Assembly (NCBI RefSeq): GCF_014656055.1
Contig: NZ_BNBR01000005.1
Coordinates: forward strand, 62,001 to 126,000
DNA length: 64,000 nucleotides
Origin: Streptomyces griseosporeus
GTDB taxonomy: Bacteria > Actinomycetota > Actinomycetes > Streptomycetales > Streptomycetaceae
Direction of reading: 5' to 3'
Shown: in pieces, positions 40,967 through 49,790 of the stretch
Numbering within the stretch: the first letter of the stretch is position 1
Layout of the letters: every line of letters begins with the position of its first letter
Made by a program: the position numbers and the translations under genes
Notes under the pieces: generated by a model
Databases searched by the model: none
The model's input: only the letters and a program-made list of their open reading frames with translations
What the model was told of the DNA's origin: nothing

Positions 40967-43177
40967 TCAGCCGGTCGCCTTCCGTGTGAGGTCGTAGAAG
41001 GTGGCCGAGCCGGCCGTCACCTTCTTGAACGTGGCCTCCGCCCAGGCGGTGATCTGCGCCGATGTGCCGTTCCCTGCGCCGCCCATGCCACCGCCGCCGG
41101 TGCCGCTCGCGATGAAGTAGTGGATCTTCCCTTCCTCGACGTACTTCTTGAACTGGGCCAGGGTCGGCGACGGGTCCGTGCCGTTGAAGCCGCCGATCGC
41201 CATGACCGGCTTGCCGGTGGAGAGCTGGTAACTCGCCGCGTTCTGGCTGCCGATGGCCGCCGCGGCCCAGGTGTAGTCGTCGGCGTCCGTGCTCACGAGC
41301 TTCTTGGCCTGCGCGTCGACGCTGGCGCCGTTGAGGAGACCGCCCATGCCGCCGGCGCGACCCATGCCGCCGCCCTCGCCGGGGGCGCCGCCGGGGAAGC
41401 CCTGGGCACCTTGGCCCTGCTGGCCCTGCTGGCCTTGCTGGCCCTGCTGACCCTGCTGGCCTGGCATGCCTCCGCCGGGGAAGCCGCCCGTGCCACCAGT
41501 GCCACCGGTTCCGCCGGTTCCGCCGGGGAAGCCCTGCTGCCCCTGCGCGTTGCCGTTGCCGCCGTTCTGCTGCCCCGGGAAGCCGTTGCCGCCGCCCGGG
41601 AAGCCGCCCCGCATGCCGCCGCCGGGGCCGCCCCGGCCGCCCATCATGCTCGCGCCCGCCGGACCGGCGGTGACGATCGACCCGCTGTGGCCCTCCGCCA
41701 GCGTGCTCAGGGTGTACGCGGTCGGACCGGCCAGCGCCGCCGCCACGCTCACGGCCGCCGCGGCGAACGCGAGCTGCCGGGTGATCCGGCCCGCGAAGAC
41801 CAGCCCCAGCGCGCCCACCAGACCGCCGACCAGCACCAGCCACCTCAGCCAGGGCAGATAGTCCGGGGTGCGGTTGAGCAGGACGTATCCCCAGGCCGCG
41901 GCGGCCACCGCGGACGCGGCGAGGGCGAGCGCGGCCCATGTCTCCTTCCGCTTCTCCCACAGCAGCCCGGCGCCCATGCCGACCACGGCGGCCAGGTAGG
42001 GCGCGAGGGCGACGGTGTAGTACTGGTGGAAGATGCCCGCCATGTAGCTGAAGACGACGGCCGTCATCAGCAGCGAGCCGCCCCACACCAGGAACGCGCC
42101 CCGCGTCACCGACGTACGGCGCGCCTTCCGCGTCGCCCACAGCGCCGCCGCCAGCAGGATCAGCGCGGCCGGCAGCAGCCAGGAGATCTGGCCGCCGATC
42201 TCGGAGTTGAACATCCGGTCCCAGCCGGTCTCACCCCACTGGCCGCCCCCCTGGCCGCCGCCACCGCCGCCGACACTGCCGGTCTCGTCGCCGTTGAGGC
42301 GGCCGAGGCCGTTGTAGCCGAAGGTCAGCTCCAGGAAGGAGTTGTTCTGCGAGCCGCCGATGTACGGGCGGGACGAGGCCGGCCACAGCTCGACGATCGC
42401 GACCCACCAGCCGCCCGCCACGACCAGCGCGACGGTGGCCAGGGCCAGTTGGCCCAGCCGCTTCCGCACGGGCACCGGCGCGCAGACGGCGTAGACGAGG
42501 GCCAGCGGCGGCAGGATCAGGAACGCCTGGAGCGTCTTGGCGAGGAACGCGAAACCGATCGCCACCCCGGCCCACACCAGCCACTTGGTCCGGCCGTCCT
42601 CCAGCGCCCGGACGACGAGGTAGCAGGCGGTCGCCATCAGCAGCGCCAGCATCGCGTCCGGGTTGTTGAAGCGGAACATCAGCGCCGCGACCGGCGTGAG
42701 CGCCAGCACGGCACCGGCGAGCAGTCCGGCGCCCGCGCTGAACCGGCGCCGTACCGCCGCGTAGACGACGGCCACCGTGGCGACGCCCATCAGCACCTCG
42801 GGGACGAGGATCGCCCACGAGTTCAGGCCGAAGAGCCGCACCGACAGCGCCATCGGCCACAGTGAGGCCGGGGGCTTGTCGACGGTGATGGCGTTGGCCG
42901 CGTCCAGCGAGCCGAAGAAGAACGCCTTCCAGCTCTGGCTGCCCGCCTGCACGGCCGCCGAGTAGAAGGAGTTGGCGTAGCCGGAGGCGCCCAGGTCGTA
43001 CACGTACAGCAGCCCGGTGACGAGCAGCAGGGCGAGCAGCGCCGGGCGCGCCCAGCGGGGGTCCTCGGGCCGGCCGCGCCACAGCCGTCCCGGCGCGGTC
43101 CGCCGGGCGGCCGGGTCCGCGGGGGGCGCGGTGGGCGGCGGACCCCAGCCGGCGGTCTGGTCGACGTGGGTGGTCAT
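40967..43177 (-). CDS. Glycosyltransferase family 39 (ArnT/PMT-like) membrane protein
   Basis: A 736-residue multi-pass GT-C glycosyltransferase. Early conserved acidic motif YANSFYSAAVQAGSQSWKAFFFGSLDAANAITVDKPPASLW is the catalytic loop following helix 1 (the D/E-bearing GYA/DEA-like region). About twelve helices follow. A long extracytoplasmic C-terminal segment is rich in Gly, Gln and Pro, with repeats GGTGGTGGTGG and GQQGQQGQQG (41400-41600). A final folded part (LVSTDADDYTWAAAAIGSQN, PVMAIGGFNGTDPSPTLAQF) ends the protein. The ATG at 43177 overlaps the GT2 stop (ATGA). It transfers a polyprenyl-linked sugar outside the membrane, by family analogy; the acceptor is unknown. Confidence 0.9.
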   Translation of the reverse strand: MTTHVDQTAGWGPPPTAPPADPAARRTAPGRLWRGRPEDPRWARPALLALLLVTGLLYVYDLGASGYANSFYSAAVQAGSQSWKAFFFGSLDAANAITVDKPPASLWPMALSVRLFGLNSWAILVPEVLMGVATVAVVYAAVRRRFSAGAGLLAGAVLALTPVAALMFRFNNPDAMLALLMATACYLVVRALEDGRTKWLVWAGVAIGFAFLAKTLQAFLILPPLALVYAVCAPVPVRKRLGQLALATVALVVAGGWWVAIVELWPASSRPYIGGSQNNSFLELTFGYNGLGRLNGDETGSVGGGGGGQGGGQWGETGWDRMFNSEIGGQISWLLPAALILLAAALWATRKARRTSVTRGAFLVWGGSLLMTAVVFSYMAGIFHQYYTVALAPYLAAVVGMGAGLLWEKRKETWAALALAASAVAAAAWGYVLLNRTPDYLPWLRWLVLVGGLVGALGLVFAGRITRQLAFAAAAVSVAAALAGPTAYTLSTLAEGHSGSIVTAGPAGASMMGGRGGPGGGMRGGFPGGGNGFPGQQNGGNGNAQGQQGFPGGTGGTGGTGGTGGFPGGGMPGQQGQQGQQGQQGQQGQGAQGFPGGAPGEGGGMGRAGGMGGLLNGASVDAQAKKLVSTDADDYTWAAAAIGSQNAASYQLSTGKPVMAIGGFNGTDPSPTLAQFKKYVEEGKIHYFIASGTGGGGMGGAGNGTSAQITAWAEATFKKVTAGSATFYDLTRKATG

Positions 43178-44622
43178 CGCGTTTCCCTCGGGTCGGTGTC
43201 GTGCGGGCGCACCGGCTGCAGGTGCAGGGTGCTGTCCCGCCAGGCGGGGTCGTGGGGGGCGGAGGAGCTGTGGGCAGTGCGGCAGGGAGAGCCGTACGAA
43301 GCGCCGTACGACGTGCTGTACGGGCTTTGCGCGACGACGGTGGGGCGGGGCCCGGGCTCCGGGTGCCGCCGGTCGCCGTCCTCCCGGCGCTCCGGGAACA
43401 CCCAGGCGCGGAAGAGCAGGAACCGCAGGACGGTCGCGGCGAGGTTTGCGGCGACGAGGACCGCCAGCTCGGTGGAGTGCGCGGGGTCGGCGGTGGCCGC
43501 GTCCAGCGCGGCGAGCGAGCCGCTGGTCAGCGCGAGGCCGATACCGAAGACGACCAGGCCCTGCGCCTGGTGCCGGACGGCCCCGCCGCGCCCGCGCACA
43601 CCGAAGGTCAGGCGCCGGTTGGCGGCGGTGTTGGCGACGGCGGAGACGAGCAGGGCGAGCGCGTTGGCGGTCTGCGGGCCAGCGAAGGAGCGGAAGAGGC
43701 TGTAGAGCAGCAGGTAGAAGAGGGTGGACAGGGCGCCGACCACGCAGAACCCGACGAGCTGGCGGGCCAGTCCGGTCGGTACGTCCTTGATCTCGCGATC
43801 GCGCGGGTCGTCGCCGAAGGGACGCGCGAGCCGGTCCAGCGGCAGCGAACCGGTGGCCAGGGCCCTGCCGACCCGCCACACGCCCTTGAGGTCGTCGGTG
43901 GCGGTGCGGACGATGTGCACGGTGGAGTCGGGGTCGTCGACCCAGTCGACGGGCACCTCGTGGATCCGCAGGCCCGCGCGTTCGGCGAGCACCAGCATCT
44001 CGGTGTCGAAGAACCAGCCCGTGTCCTCCACCAGCGGCAGCAGCACCTGGGCGACGTCCTTGCGGATCGCCTTGAACCCGCACTGGGCGTCGGAGAAACG
44101 GGCCTGGAGCGAGCCGCGCAGGATGAGGTTGTACGAGCGGGAGATGAACTCCCGCTTGGCGCCCCGCACGACCCGGCTGCTGCGGCTGAGCCGGGAGCCG
44201 ATCGCCAGGTCCGAGTGGCCGGAGATCAGCGGCGCCACCAGCGGCAGCAGGGCGTTGAGGTCGGTGGACAGGTCGACGTCCATGTAGGCGAGGACCGGCG
44301 CGTCGGAGGCGGACCACACCGCCCGCAGGGCGCGGCCCCGGCCCTTCTGCTCCAGCCGGACGTGGGTGACCTCGGGGATCTCCGTCTCCAGCCGCGCCGC
44401 CACCTGCGGCGTGGTGTCCGTCGAGGCGTTGTCCGCGATGGTGATGCGGAAGGGGTAGGGGAAGGTGCGCGCGAGGTGCTCGTGCAGGCGGCGCACGCAC
44501 GGCTGGAGGTCCTTCTCCTCGTTGTAGACGGGGACCACTACGTCCAGAACAGGCGTACCGGCTGCCGCGGCCGGGAGGTGCTCCCGCGCCGGCAGGGTGC
44601 CGGGAGAAGAGTCGGTTCGCAT
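43174..44622 (-). CDS. Bifunctional GT2 glycosyltransferase / GtrA-like membrane protein
   Basis: A 482-residue fusion. The N-terminal GT2 domain (residues about 25-270) is of the dolichol-phosphate sugar-synthase type: VLDVVVPVYNEEKDLQPCVRRL, IADNASTDTTPQVAARL, YMDVDLSTDLNALLPLV (the DxD) and DAQCGFKAIRKDVAQVLLPLVEDTGWFFDTEMLVLAERAG. The C-terminal GtrA domain has four helices (RQLVGFCVVGALSTLFYLLLYSLF, LALLVSAVANTAANRRLTFGV and more). Together they make and flip a polyprenyl-phosphate sugar used by the GT39 enzyme encoded next. ATG at 44622. A hydrophilic Ser/Tyr/Pro tail follows the last helix. Confidence 0.93.
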   Translation of the reverse strand: MRTDSSPGTLPAREHLPAAAAGTPVLDVVVPVYNEEKDLQPCVRRLHEHLARTFPYPFRITIADNASTDTTPQVAARLETEIPEVTHVRLEQKGRGRALRAVWSASDAPVLAYMDVDLSTDLNALLPLVAPLISGHSDLAIGSRLSRSSRVVRGAKREFISRSYNLILRGSLQARFSDAQCGFKAIRKDVAQVLLPLVEDTGWFFDTEMLVLAERAGLRIHEVPVDWVDDPDSTVHIVRTATDDLKGVWRVGRALATGSLPLDRLARPFGDDPRDREIKDVPTGLARQLVGFCVVGALSTLFYLLLYSLFRSFAGPQTANALALLVSAVANTAANRRLTFGVRGRGGAVRHQAQGLVVFGIGLALTSGSLAALDAATADPAHSTELAVLVAANLAATVLRFLLFRAWVFPERREDGDRRHPEPGPRPTVVAQSPYSTSYGASYGSPCRTAHSSSAPHDPAWRDSTLHLQPVRPHDTDPRETR

Positions 44623-44636
44623 GCGAACGACTGTCG

Positions 44637-46286
44637 TCAGACGCCCTGTTGCACCCATGTGGTGGCGCTGTGCTGTGCCTGTGAGTCGAGGAGCCGGTGC
44701 GTCAGGGGCCGGTCCGTCAGGGTCGGGAACTGGTGGTGGGCCACGGGCGCGAGCGCGGGCAGGTGCACGGTGAACACGGTCCGGCCGGGCACGCTGTCGA
44801 CGGTCACGGCGCCGCCGTGGGCGCTCGCCACGGCCTGCACGATGGCGAGGCCCAGCCCGGTCGAGCCGGTGGCGCGCGAGCGTGCCGAGTCGCCGCGGGC
44901 GAACCGTTCGAAGACGCGCGGGAGCAGGTCGGGCGGGATGCCGGGCCCGTTGTCCTCGACGTCGACGCACAGCCACGGCCCGCCGGTGCGCACCCGCGCG
45001 GTCACGGTCGTACCGGGCGGGGTGTGCGTGCGGGCGTTGGCGAGCAGGTTGACCAGCACCTGCTGGAGCCGGGCCGCGTCCGCGCGGACCGGCGCGGGCT
45101 CGTCGGGGATCTCCAGCCGCCACACGTGGTCGCGTCCGGCGGCGCGCGCGTCGCTGACCGTGTCGATGACGAGGGGGACGAGGTCGGTCTCCTCGAACTG
45201 CAGCGGACGGCCCGCGTCCAGCCGGGCCAGCAGCAGCAGGTCCTCCACCAGCAGGGTCATCCGCCCGGCCTCGGACTCGATCCGCCCGAGGGCGTGCCGG
45301 GTGTCGGGGCCGACCTGCTCGCGCCCGCGCCGGGTCAGCTCGGCGTACCCGCGGATGGAGGCGAGCGGGGTTCTCAGCTCGTGGCTGGCGTCGGCGACGA
45401 ACTGCCGTACCCGGGTCTCGCTCTGCTGGCGGGCGTGCAGCGCGCCGTGGACGTGGTCGAGCATGCGGTTGAGCGCGGCGCCGACCTGCCCGACCTCGGT
45501 GTGCGGGTCGCACTCGGACTCCGGGACGCGCTCGCTGAGGTTCACCTCGCCGGAGTGCAGGGGCAGTTCGGAGACGCGGGTGGCGGTGGCCGCGACCCGG
45601 CGCAGGGGGCGGGTGGCGACGCCGACCAGCACGTACCCGGCGATGGCGGCGGCGACCAGGCCGGCGGTGGTGACGCTGACCTCGACGAGGACGAGGGTGG
45701 AGACGGTGCTGGTGACGTCGTCGGTGGGGAGGGCGACGTAGTACGACTCGGCGCCGTCGGGTGTGGTGACGTACTGGGCCTGGTACGCGCCGAGTCCCGG
45801 CACGTCCACGGAGTGCGGGCGTTCGTCCTTCGGGACGGAGGCGATCGCCGTCTTCTGCGCGGCGGTCAGTGCGACGGCGTCCATCTTCTTGAAGGCGCCG
45901 TTGCTGTCGTTGGTGCGCTCGGCGACGGCCGCGCTGGTGATGCCGCCGCTCTCGACGTAGGCAGCGATGGTCCTGGGCAGCGTCGGCCCCTGGGTGACGA
46001 GCCGGTCGATCTTGTCGTCCGCCGTCAGGGCGGTCTGTCCGAGGCCGTCCGGCCGGTCCATCATGTGGCCGCCCGCCGCCCGCATGGCGACATCGTGGAC
46101 CTTCTCGTTCAGCTGGTCGATGAGGTGCTGCCGCAGGGCGAGCGTGGTGACCGTGCCGATCACCGTGCACACGACGGCGATCAGCGTCACGGCGGCGACG
46201 ACGAGCCGCGTCCGCAGCGTGCGCGGCTGCCGGCTCCGCGCTCGCGTGTGCCCTCCTCGCGTACGCGGCCGTCGTCGTCCGCTCAT
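44637..46286 (-). CDS. Sensor histidine kinase (OmpR-partner, EnvZ type)
   Basis: A 549-residue kinase with a basic N terminus, helix 1 (LVVAAVTLIAVVCTVIGTVTTLAL), an extracellular sensor of about 150 residues, helix 2 (VEVSVTTAGLVAAAIAGYVLVGVA), a HAMP domain, and His302 in VADASHELRTPLASIRGYAEL. The HATPase domain has the N-box QQVLVNLLANARTHTPPGT, VEDNGPGIPP and GSTGLGLAIVQAVASAHGG. ATG at 46286 overlaps the regulator stop (ATGA). The operon continues, after a 14-base gap, into the glycosyltransferases, so sensor output and envelope glycosylation are probably linked. Confidence 0.95.
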   Translation of the reverse strand: MSGRRRPRTRGGHTRARSRQPRTLRTRLVVAAVTLIAVVCTVIGTVTTLALRQHLIDQLNEKVHDVAMRAAGGHMMDRPDGLGQTALTADDKIDRLVTQGPTLPRTIAAYVESGGITSAAVAERTNDSNGAFKKMDAVALTAAQKTAIASVPKDERPHSVDVPGLGAYQAQYVTTPDGAESYYVALPTDDVTSTVSTLVLVEVSVTTAGLVAAAIAGYVLVGVATRPLRRVAATATRVSELPLHSGEVNLSERVPESECDPHTEVGQVGAALNRMLDHVHGALHARQQSETRVRQFVADASHELRTPLASIRGYAELTRRGREQVGPDTRHALGRIESEAGRMTLLVEDLLLLARLDAGRPLQFEETDLVPLVIDTVSDARAAGRDHVWRLEIPDEPAPVRADAARLQQVLVNLLANARTHTPPGTTVTARVRTGGPWLCVDVEDNGPGIPPDLLPRVFERFARGDSARSRATGSTGLGLAIVQAVASAHGGAVTVDSVPGRTVFTVHLPALAPVAHHQFPTLTDRPLTHRLLDSQAQHSATTWVQQGV

Positions 46287-47023
46287 GACACGGCGGGCTT
46301 GATGAGATATCCGGCGCCGCGCCGGGTGTGGATCATCGGCTCGCGCCCGGCGTCGATCTTCCGCCGCAGGTAGGAGATGTACAGCTCGACGACGTTGGCC
46401 TGGCCGCCGAAGTCGTAGGACCACACGCGGTCGAGGATCTGCGCCTTGCTGAGCACGCGCCGCGGGTTGCGCATGAGGAAGCGGAGCAGTTCGAACTCGG
46501 TGGCGGTGAGGTGGATGTTCTCACCGCCCCGGGACACCTCGTGACTGTCCTCGTCGAGCATGAGGTCACCGACGACGAGGACGGAGTCCGAGCGCCGGTC
46601 GGCCGCCCCGGACCGCCGGATCAGCCCGCGCAGCCGCGCGACGACCTCTTCCAGGGAGAACGGCTTGGTGACGTAGTCGTCCCCGCCCGCGGTGAGCCCG
46701 GCGATACGGTCCTCGACCGCGTCCTTGGCCGTGAGGAACAGGACGGGCACGTCGGGCAGCTCGCGGCGCAGCCGCCCGAGGACGGTCAGGCCGTCCATGT
46801 CGGGCAGCATCATGTCGAGCACGACGGCGTCGGGCCGGAACTCCCGCGCGGTCTGTACGGCACCGTGGCCGTCCCCCGCGGTGCGGATCTGCCAGCCTTC
46901 GTACCGCAGCGCCATGGACAGCAGCTCGGTGATCGACAGCTCGTCGTCCACCACAAGCACCCGGACGGGGCTCCCGTCCGGCCTCAGCAGTTCGGTGCGC
47001 CCCTGGGGCGAGGTCGTGGTCAT
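46283..47023 (-). CDS. Response regulator, OmpR/PhoB family
   Basis: A 246-residue regulator with receiver residues in VLVVDDELSITELL, Asp70 in AVVLDMMLPDMDG, Thr in VLFLTAKDAVED and Lys in YVTKPFSLEE. The winged-helix domain reads IHLTATEFELLRFLMRNPRRVLSKAQILDRVWSYDFGGQANVVELYISYLRRKID and ends RRGAGYLIKP. ATG at 47023 (MTTTSPQGRTELL) is chosen; a longer frame to 47092 runs through a likely promoter. First gene of the operon regulator, kinase, GT2/GtrA, GT39. Confidence 0.95.
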   Translation of the reverse strand: MTTTSPQGRTELLRPDGSPVRVLVVDDELSITELLSMALRYEGWQIRTAGDGHGAVQTAREFRPDAVVLDMMLPDMDGLTVLGRLRRELPDVPVLFLTAKDAVEDRIAGLTAGGDDYVTKPFSLEEVVARLRGLIRRSGAADRRSDSVLVVGDLMLDEDSHEVSRGGENIHLTATEFELLRFLMRNPRRVLSKAQILDRVWSYDFGGQANVVELYISYLRRKIDAGREPMIHTRRGAGYLIKPAVS

Positions 47024-47078
47024 GCTCGACACGATGTCCGGGGGCTCTGAGAGGAGGCTTTCGGCAGTCTGTGATTTC

Positions 47079-47106
47079 CCTGAGAAACACACAGGCTCTT
47101 CTCAGG
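47079..47106. promoter_or_regulatory. Inverted repeat with TTCTCAGG arms upstream of the OmpR-type regulator
   Basis: CCTGAGAA (47079-47086) and TTCTCAGG (47099-47106) form a perfect 8-bp inverted repeat 56 bases before the regulator start. Another TCTCAG lies at 47045-47050 on the minus strand (CTGAGA on plus), suggesting repeated half-sites for the encoded regulator. Confidence 0.45.
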
Positions 47107-47134
47107 CGGCTCCTGGGAAGCGGAAGCGACGCCT

Positions 47135-47190
47135 GGTCGGTCAGGTCCGGTCGGTCACGCCGGGTCGGTCACGCCCGGTCGGTCACGCCG
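47135..47190. repeat. Four tandem 14-bp repeats (GGTCGGTCACGCC type)
   Basis: Units start at 47135, 47149, 47163 and 47177, each GGTCGGTCACGCCN or close. They run from the regulator's upstream region into the stop codon of the monooxygenase gene. They could be binding sites or simply slippage repeats. Confidence 0.7.
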
Positions 47191-47611
47191 TCGTGGGCCT
47201 GCGGAAGGTGTGGCTGTGCTCGACGCGGGCGATGTGCAGGGAGTACCGCTCGTACCACTGCTGCCGGCCGCGCTCCTTGGCGGCCACGTGCTCGGCGTCC
47301 CGCCGCCACCGCTCGATCCCTTCCAGGTCCCTGAAGTAGGCGACGCTGATGGCGAGCCCGCCGGGGGTACGGGCAGAGTCCTCGCCTATGTACCCCGGGA
47401 TGTCCCGCACCAAGGCGCCGAGACGGTCGGCGGTTTCGGCGTAGCCGGACTGGTCGGGGGTGGGGAGGGAGGTGAACACAGCGACGTAATAAGGGGGTTC
47501 GGCGGCCGGGACGGGGGTGGGGGTGGTGACAGGGGTGGTGACAGGCGTGGAGACAGGGGTGGGGACATCGGCCGTGATGGAAGTGGGGACGGTGATCGGG
47601 TGATCGCTCAT
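47183..47611 (-). CDS. Antibiotic biosynthesis monooxygenase (ABM-like) protein
   Basis: A 142-residue protein. The first 38 residues are a Thr/Pro/Val repeat (STPVTTPVTTPTPVP) of unknown purpose. The rest is the dimeric alpha/beta-barrel YYVAVFTSLPTPDQSGYAETADRLGALVRDIPGYIGEDSARTPGGLAISVAYFRDLEGIERWRRDAEHVAAKERGRQQWYERYSLHIARVEHSHTF. The pattern PGYIGxDSAR and a W.RDAEH.AA segment match the stand-alone ABM family with roles from quinone oxidation to haem degradation; the substrate is unknown. ATG at 47611. Four tandem 14-bp repeats overlap its stop. Confidence 0.88.
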   Translation of the reverse strand: MSDHPITVPTSITADVPTPVSTPVTTPVTTPTPVPAAEPPYYVAVFTSLPTPDQSGYAETADRLGALVRDIPGYIGEDSARTPGGLAISVAYFRDLEGIERWRRDAEHVAAKERGRQQWYERYSLHIARVEHSHTFRRPTTA

Positions 47612-47783
47612 GACGCCAACGGTGGCCGGTGACCGGCGGCCGGATCCAGGGTGATTGCCGAAAGGGATCCGTGCGGGATCCAAGTCTTTACCCGGGGGTG
47701 GTCGGCGCGCGCTCGCTGCCCGGGCGGGCGGACGCCAGGGGTGCTCGGCGCTCGCCCGCTGCCCGGGCGGGGGACTCGCGGTC

Positions 47784-48743
47784 TCAGAACAACTCGTCCT
47801 GCGCATGGGCGGCGGGAGCCGGGAACGGCCGTACGGGAAAGGCGACCCGCCCGCCCGCCACGGGGCCACTCACCGGACCGCTCACCGAGCCACTCATTGG
47901 CCCGCTCACCGGGCAGCTCACCGGTTCGCTCACCGGGACGATCCCCCACCCGGTCATCAGCCGCGTGTCGAGGACGACGACGGAGCCGTCCCCGGTCCGC
48001 AGGTGTAGATCCGGCCCGGCGACGGCGACGAGCCGTCCGCTGACGGCACCCCCGGCGACCAGCTCGGTGATCTCCCCCACGGCGGCGGGGGCGGCGTCCA
48101 GCCCGAAGGCACGGAGGTGATCGACGGGCCGGAACGGCTCCGGCGCGAGCGACTCGGGCCAGCCGGCGAGAGCGACGGCGCGGCCGTGCAGCGTGCCGAT
48201 CTCCGCCGCCCGCTCTTCCTCGGTCGCGGGCAGCGCGGCCCGTACGGCACGCTTCTCGGCGTACGGGATCCGGTCGGGTACGCCGAGCGCCGCCCGCAGC
48301 ATCTCCTCGGCCCGCCGCGCCGCCATCAGCGGGCCGACCCCGAGCCAGCTGAAACAGACGGCGCCCTGTTCCAGGAGCCGGGCGGAACCGCGCTCCAGGG
48401 CGGTGATGCCGACCTTGACCAGGCCGGGACCGAACCAGGCGAGGTACACGTGGTACGGCCGCGGGTCGTCGGCCACCGTGTCGGCGGCCACGGAGTGGGC
48501 CCGCTCCAGCCGGGCGCACTCCTCGCACCGCGCGCCGGTACTGCGCGCCGACACCTCGACCCGCCGGGGACAGGCATGCCCACGGGCCCCGACACACACC
48601 CGTCGGCCCCCGTCCTCCACCCCAAAGGTGACGGTCTTGCCCCAGGTCAGTGGGGTTTTCCGCGCCCCGTTCCAGACCAACTCGGGCCTCACGGTTTCGC
48701 CCGCGGACCATCGCAGGCCAGTGCAGTGCCATGTCTGTGCCAT
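47784..48743 (-). CDS. DUF2797 domain protein
   Basis: About 319 residues. The N-terminal half has four Cys in pairs (GHACPRRVEVSARS and GARCEECARLER), perhaps a zinc ribbon. The central segment YHVYLAWFGPGLVKVGITALERGSARLLEQGAVCFSWLGVG resembles the GIY-YIG/UvrC-like strand pattern. I recognise this as DUF2797. The C terminus carries a four-residue repeat VSGPxSG (47880-47935). TACCCT lies eight bases before the ATG at 48743 (five before an in-frame GTG at 48746), so the transcript may be leaderless. Function unknown; a nuclease-like fold is inference. Confidence 0.8.
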   Translation of the reverse strand: MAQTWHCTGLRWSAGETVRPELVWNGARKTPLTWGKTVTFGVEDGGRRVCVGARGHACPRRVEVSARSTGARCEECARLERAHSVAADTVADDPRPYHVYLAWFGPGLVKVGITALERGSARLLEQGAVCFSWLGVGPLMAARRAEEMLRAALGVPDRIPYAEKRAVRAALPATEEERAAEIGTLHGRAVALAGWPESLAPEPFRPVDHLRAFGLDAAPAAVGEITELVAGGAVSGRLVAVAGPDLHLRTGDGSVVVLDTRLMTGWGIVPVSEPVSCPVSGPMSGSVSGPVSGPVAGGRVAFPVRPFPAPAAHAQDELF

Positions 48744-48917
48744 CACTCGTGAGGGTAGGGCGTGGCACTGACAGCGCCGGCGGTCGGCGAAGCCGGTGTA
48801 GATTGCCGAACGGCCCGAAGCCGCAAGTTTGAGTTGCGACTTCGGGCCACCAGCGTCTGGTCTGCCGGACCCTCCGGCTTCCTCCCTCGCTACGGCAGCG
48901 TGTACACCGCCGCACCG

Positions 48918-49631
48918 TCATCCGCGGGAGCGGTCGGCCACGCGGTCGAGGGTGTCGGCGATGCGGGTGAGGGCGTCGGCCATGGAGGACTGGAGGTCGT
49001 TGCTGCGGCGCAGAGACTCCGTGCCACGCTCAAGATGCTCTGTGGCTCGCTCCATCAACGCGATGCGCCTCGCCTGCGCCGCCACGAGTTGCTCGTCCGC
49101 CCGGATGTTCCGCTCCTCCAGCCGCACGATCACATCGACGGCCTCCTGCGGCATGACGTAGGCCGTGCCACCGCCCGGCGGGGGCTGCACGGGGGCGGGG
49201 TCGAGGCTGTAGGAGCCGTCGCGCTGGAGGGTGGCGATGACGTCGGAGACCCAGGCCTTGAAGGGTGCGCATTCGGGCTTGGTGCACCCGTTGACGAGCT
49301 GGATGAGCCCCTTGAGGTTCACCATCTTCATCGACCTTTGTAGCCGGTGACCTGCAAGTTTGCTCAAGGTGTCGCTCCTAGCGACACCTTGTGCAATCTC
49401 GTCCAGCCGGGATTGCCAGTCTGCAGCCACCCGCTTTCGCAAAGCGTCCCGCGTGTTTGCGTAGCCGAGATGGCCCGCCACATCCACCGCCGGAAACCAG
49501 TGCTCCCCATCCGGCAGAGTCAGCCTCCGCACCCGCGCCCCCGTCGCCGCGAACACGAAGTCGTTCACGTCGATCGCGTCCTGCCGCTGCGCCGCCGATC
49601 CGTTCGGCGGCATGTTGTTCTGCTCGTACAT
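48918..49631 (-). CDS. Bro-N domain (phage antirepressor-like) protein
   Basis: A 237-residue protein with a Bro-N domain in the first 130 residues: DFVFAATGARVRRLTLPDGEHWFPAVDVAGHLGYANTRDALRKRV and LINLVNGC-like LIQLVNGCTKPECAPFKAWVSDVIATLQRDGSY. The C-terminal half is a long helical coiled-coil-like stretch (VRLEERNIRADEQLVAAQARRIALMERATEHLERG). The ATG at 49631 has an exceptionally strong AGGAGGTGAT site nine bases away. Such proteins are phage antirepressors or orphan regulators common in Streptomyces. No other phage gene is near. Confidence 0.88.
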   Translation of the reverse strand: MYEQNNMPPNGSAAQRQDAIDVNDFVFAATGARVRRLTLPDGEHWFPAVDVAGHLGYANTRDALRKRVAADWQSRLDEIAQGVARSDTLSKLAGHRLQRSMKMVNLKGLIQLVNGCTKPECAPFKAWVSDVIATLQRDGSYSLDPAPVQPPPGGGTAYVMPQEAVDVIVRLEERNIRADEQLVAAQARRIALMERATEHLERGTESLRRSNDLQSSMADALTRIADTLDRVADRSRG

Positions 49632-49778
49632 CGAGCATCACCTCCTGCGCCGGAAGCTAGGGACGCGGTACCCCAACTGCCCCACACATCCGGCACATTC
49701 ACTCGAAAGTGAACAGAAGTATCGATTCACCACCGCCACTCTCCCCCGGAGACGATCCGCAACCGAACGAGGTCCCCC

Positions 49779-49784
49779 TATCCT
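49779..49784 (+). promoter_or_regulatory. -10 element for a leaderless transcript
   Basis: TATCCT ends six bases before the ATG at 49791, and no ribosome-binding site is present. Confidence 0.5.
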
Positions 49785-49790
49785 GAAGGC

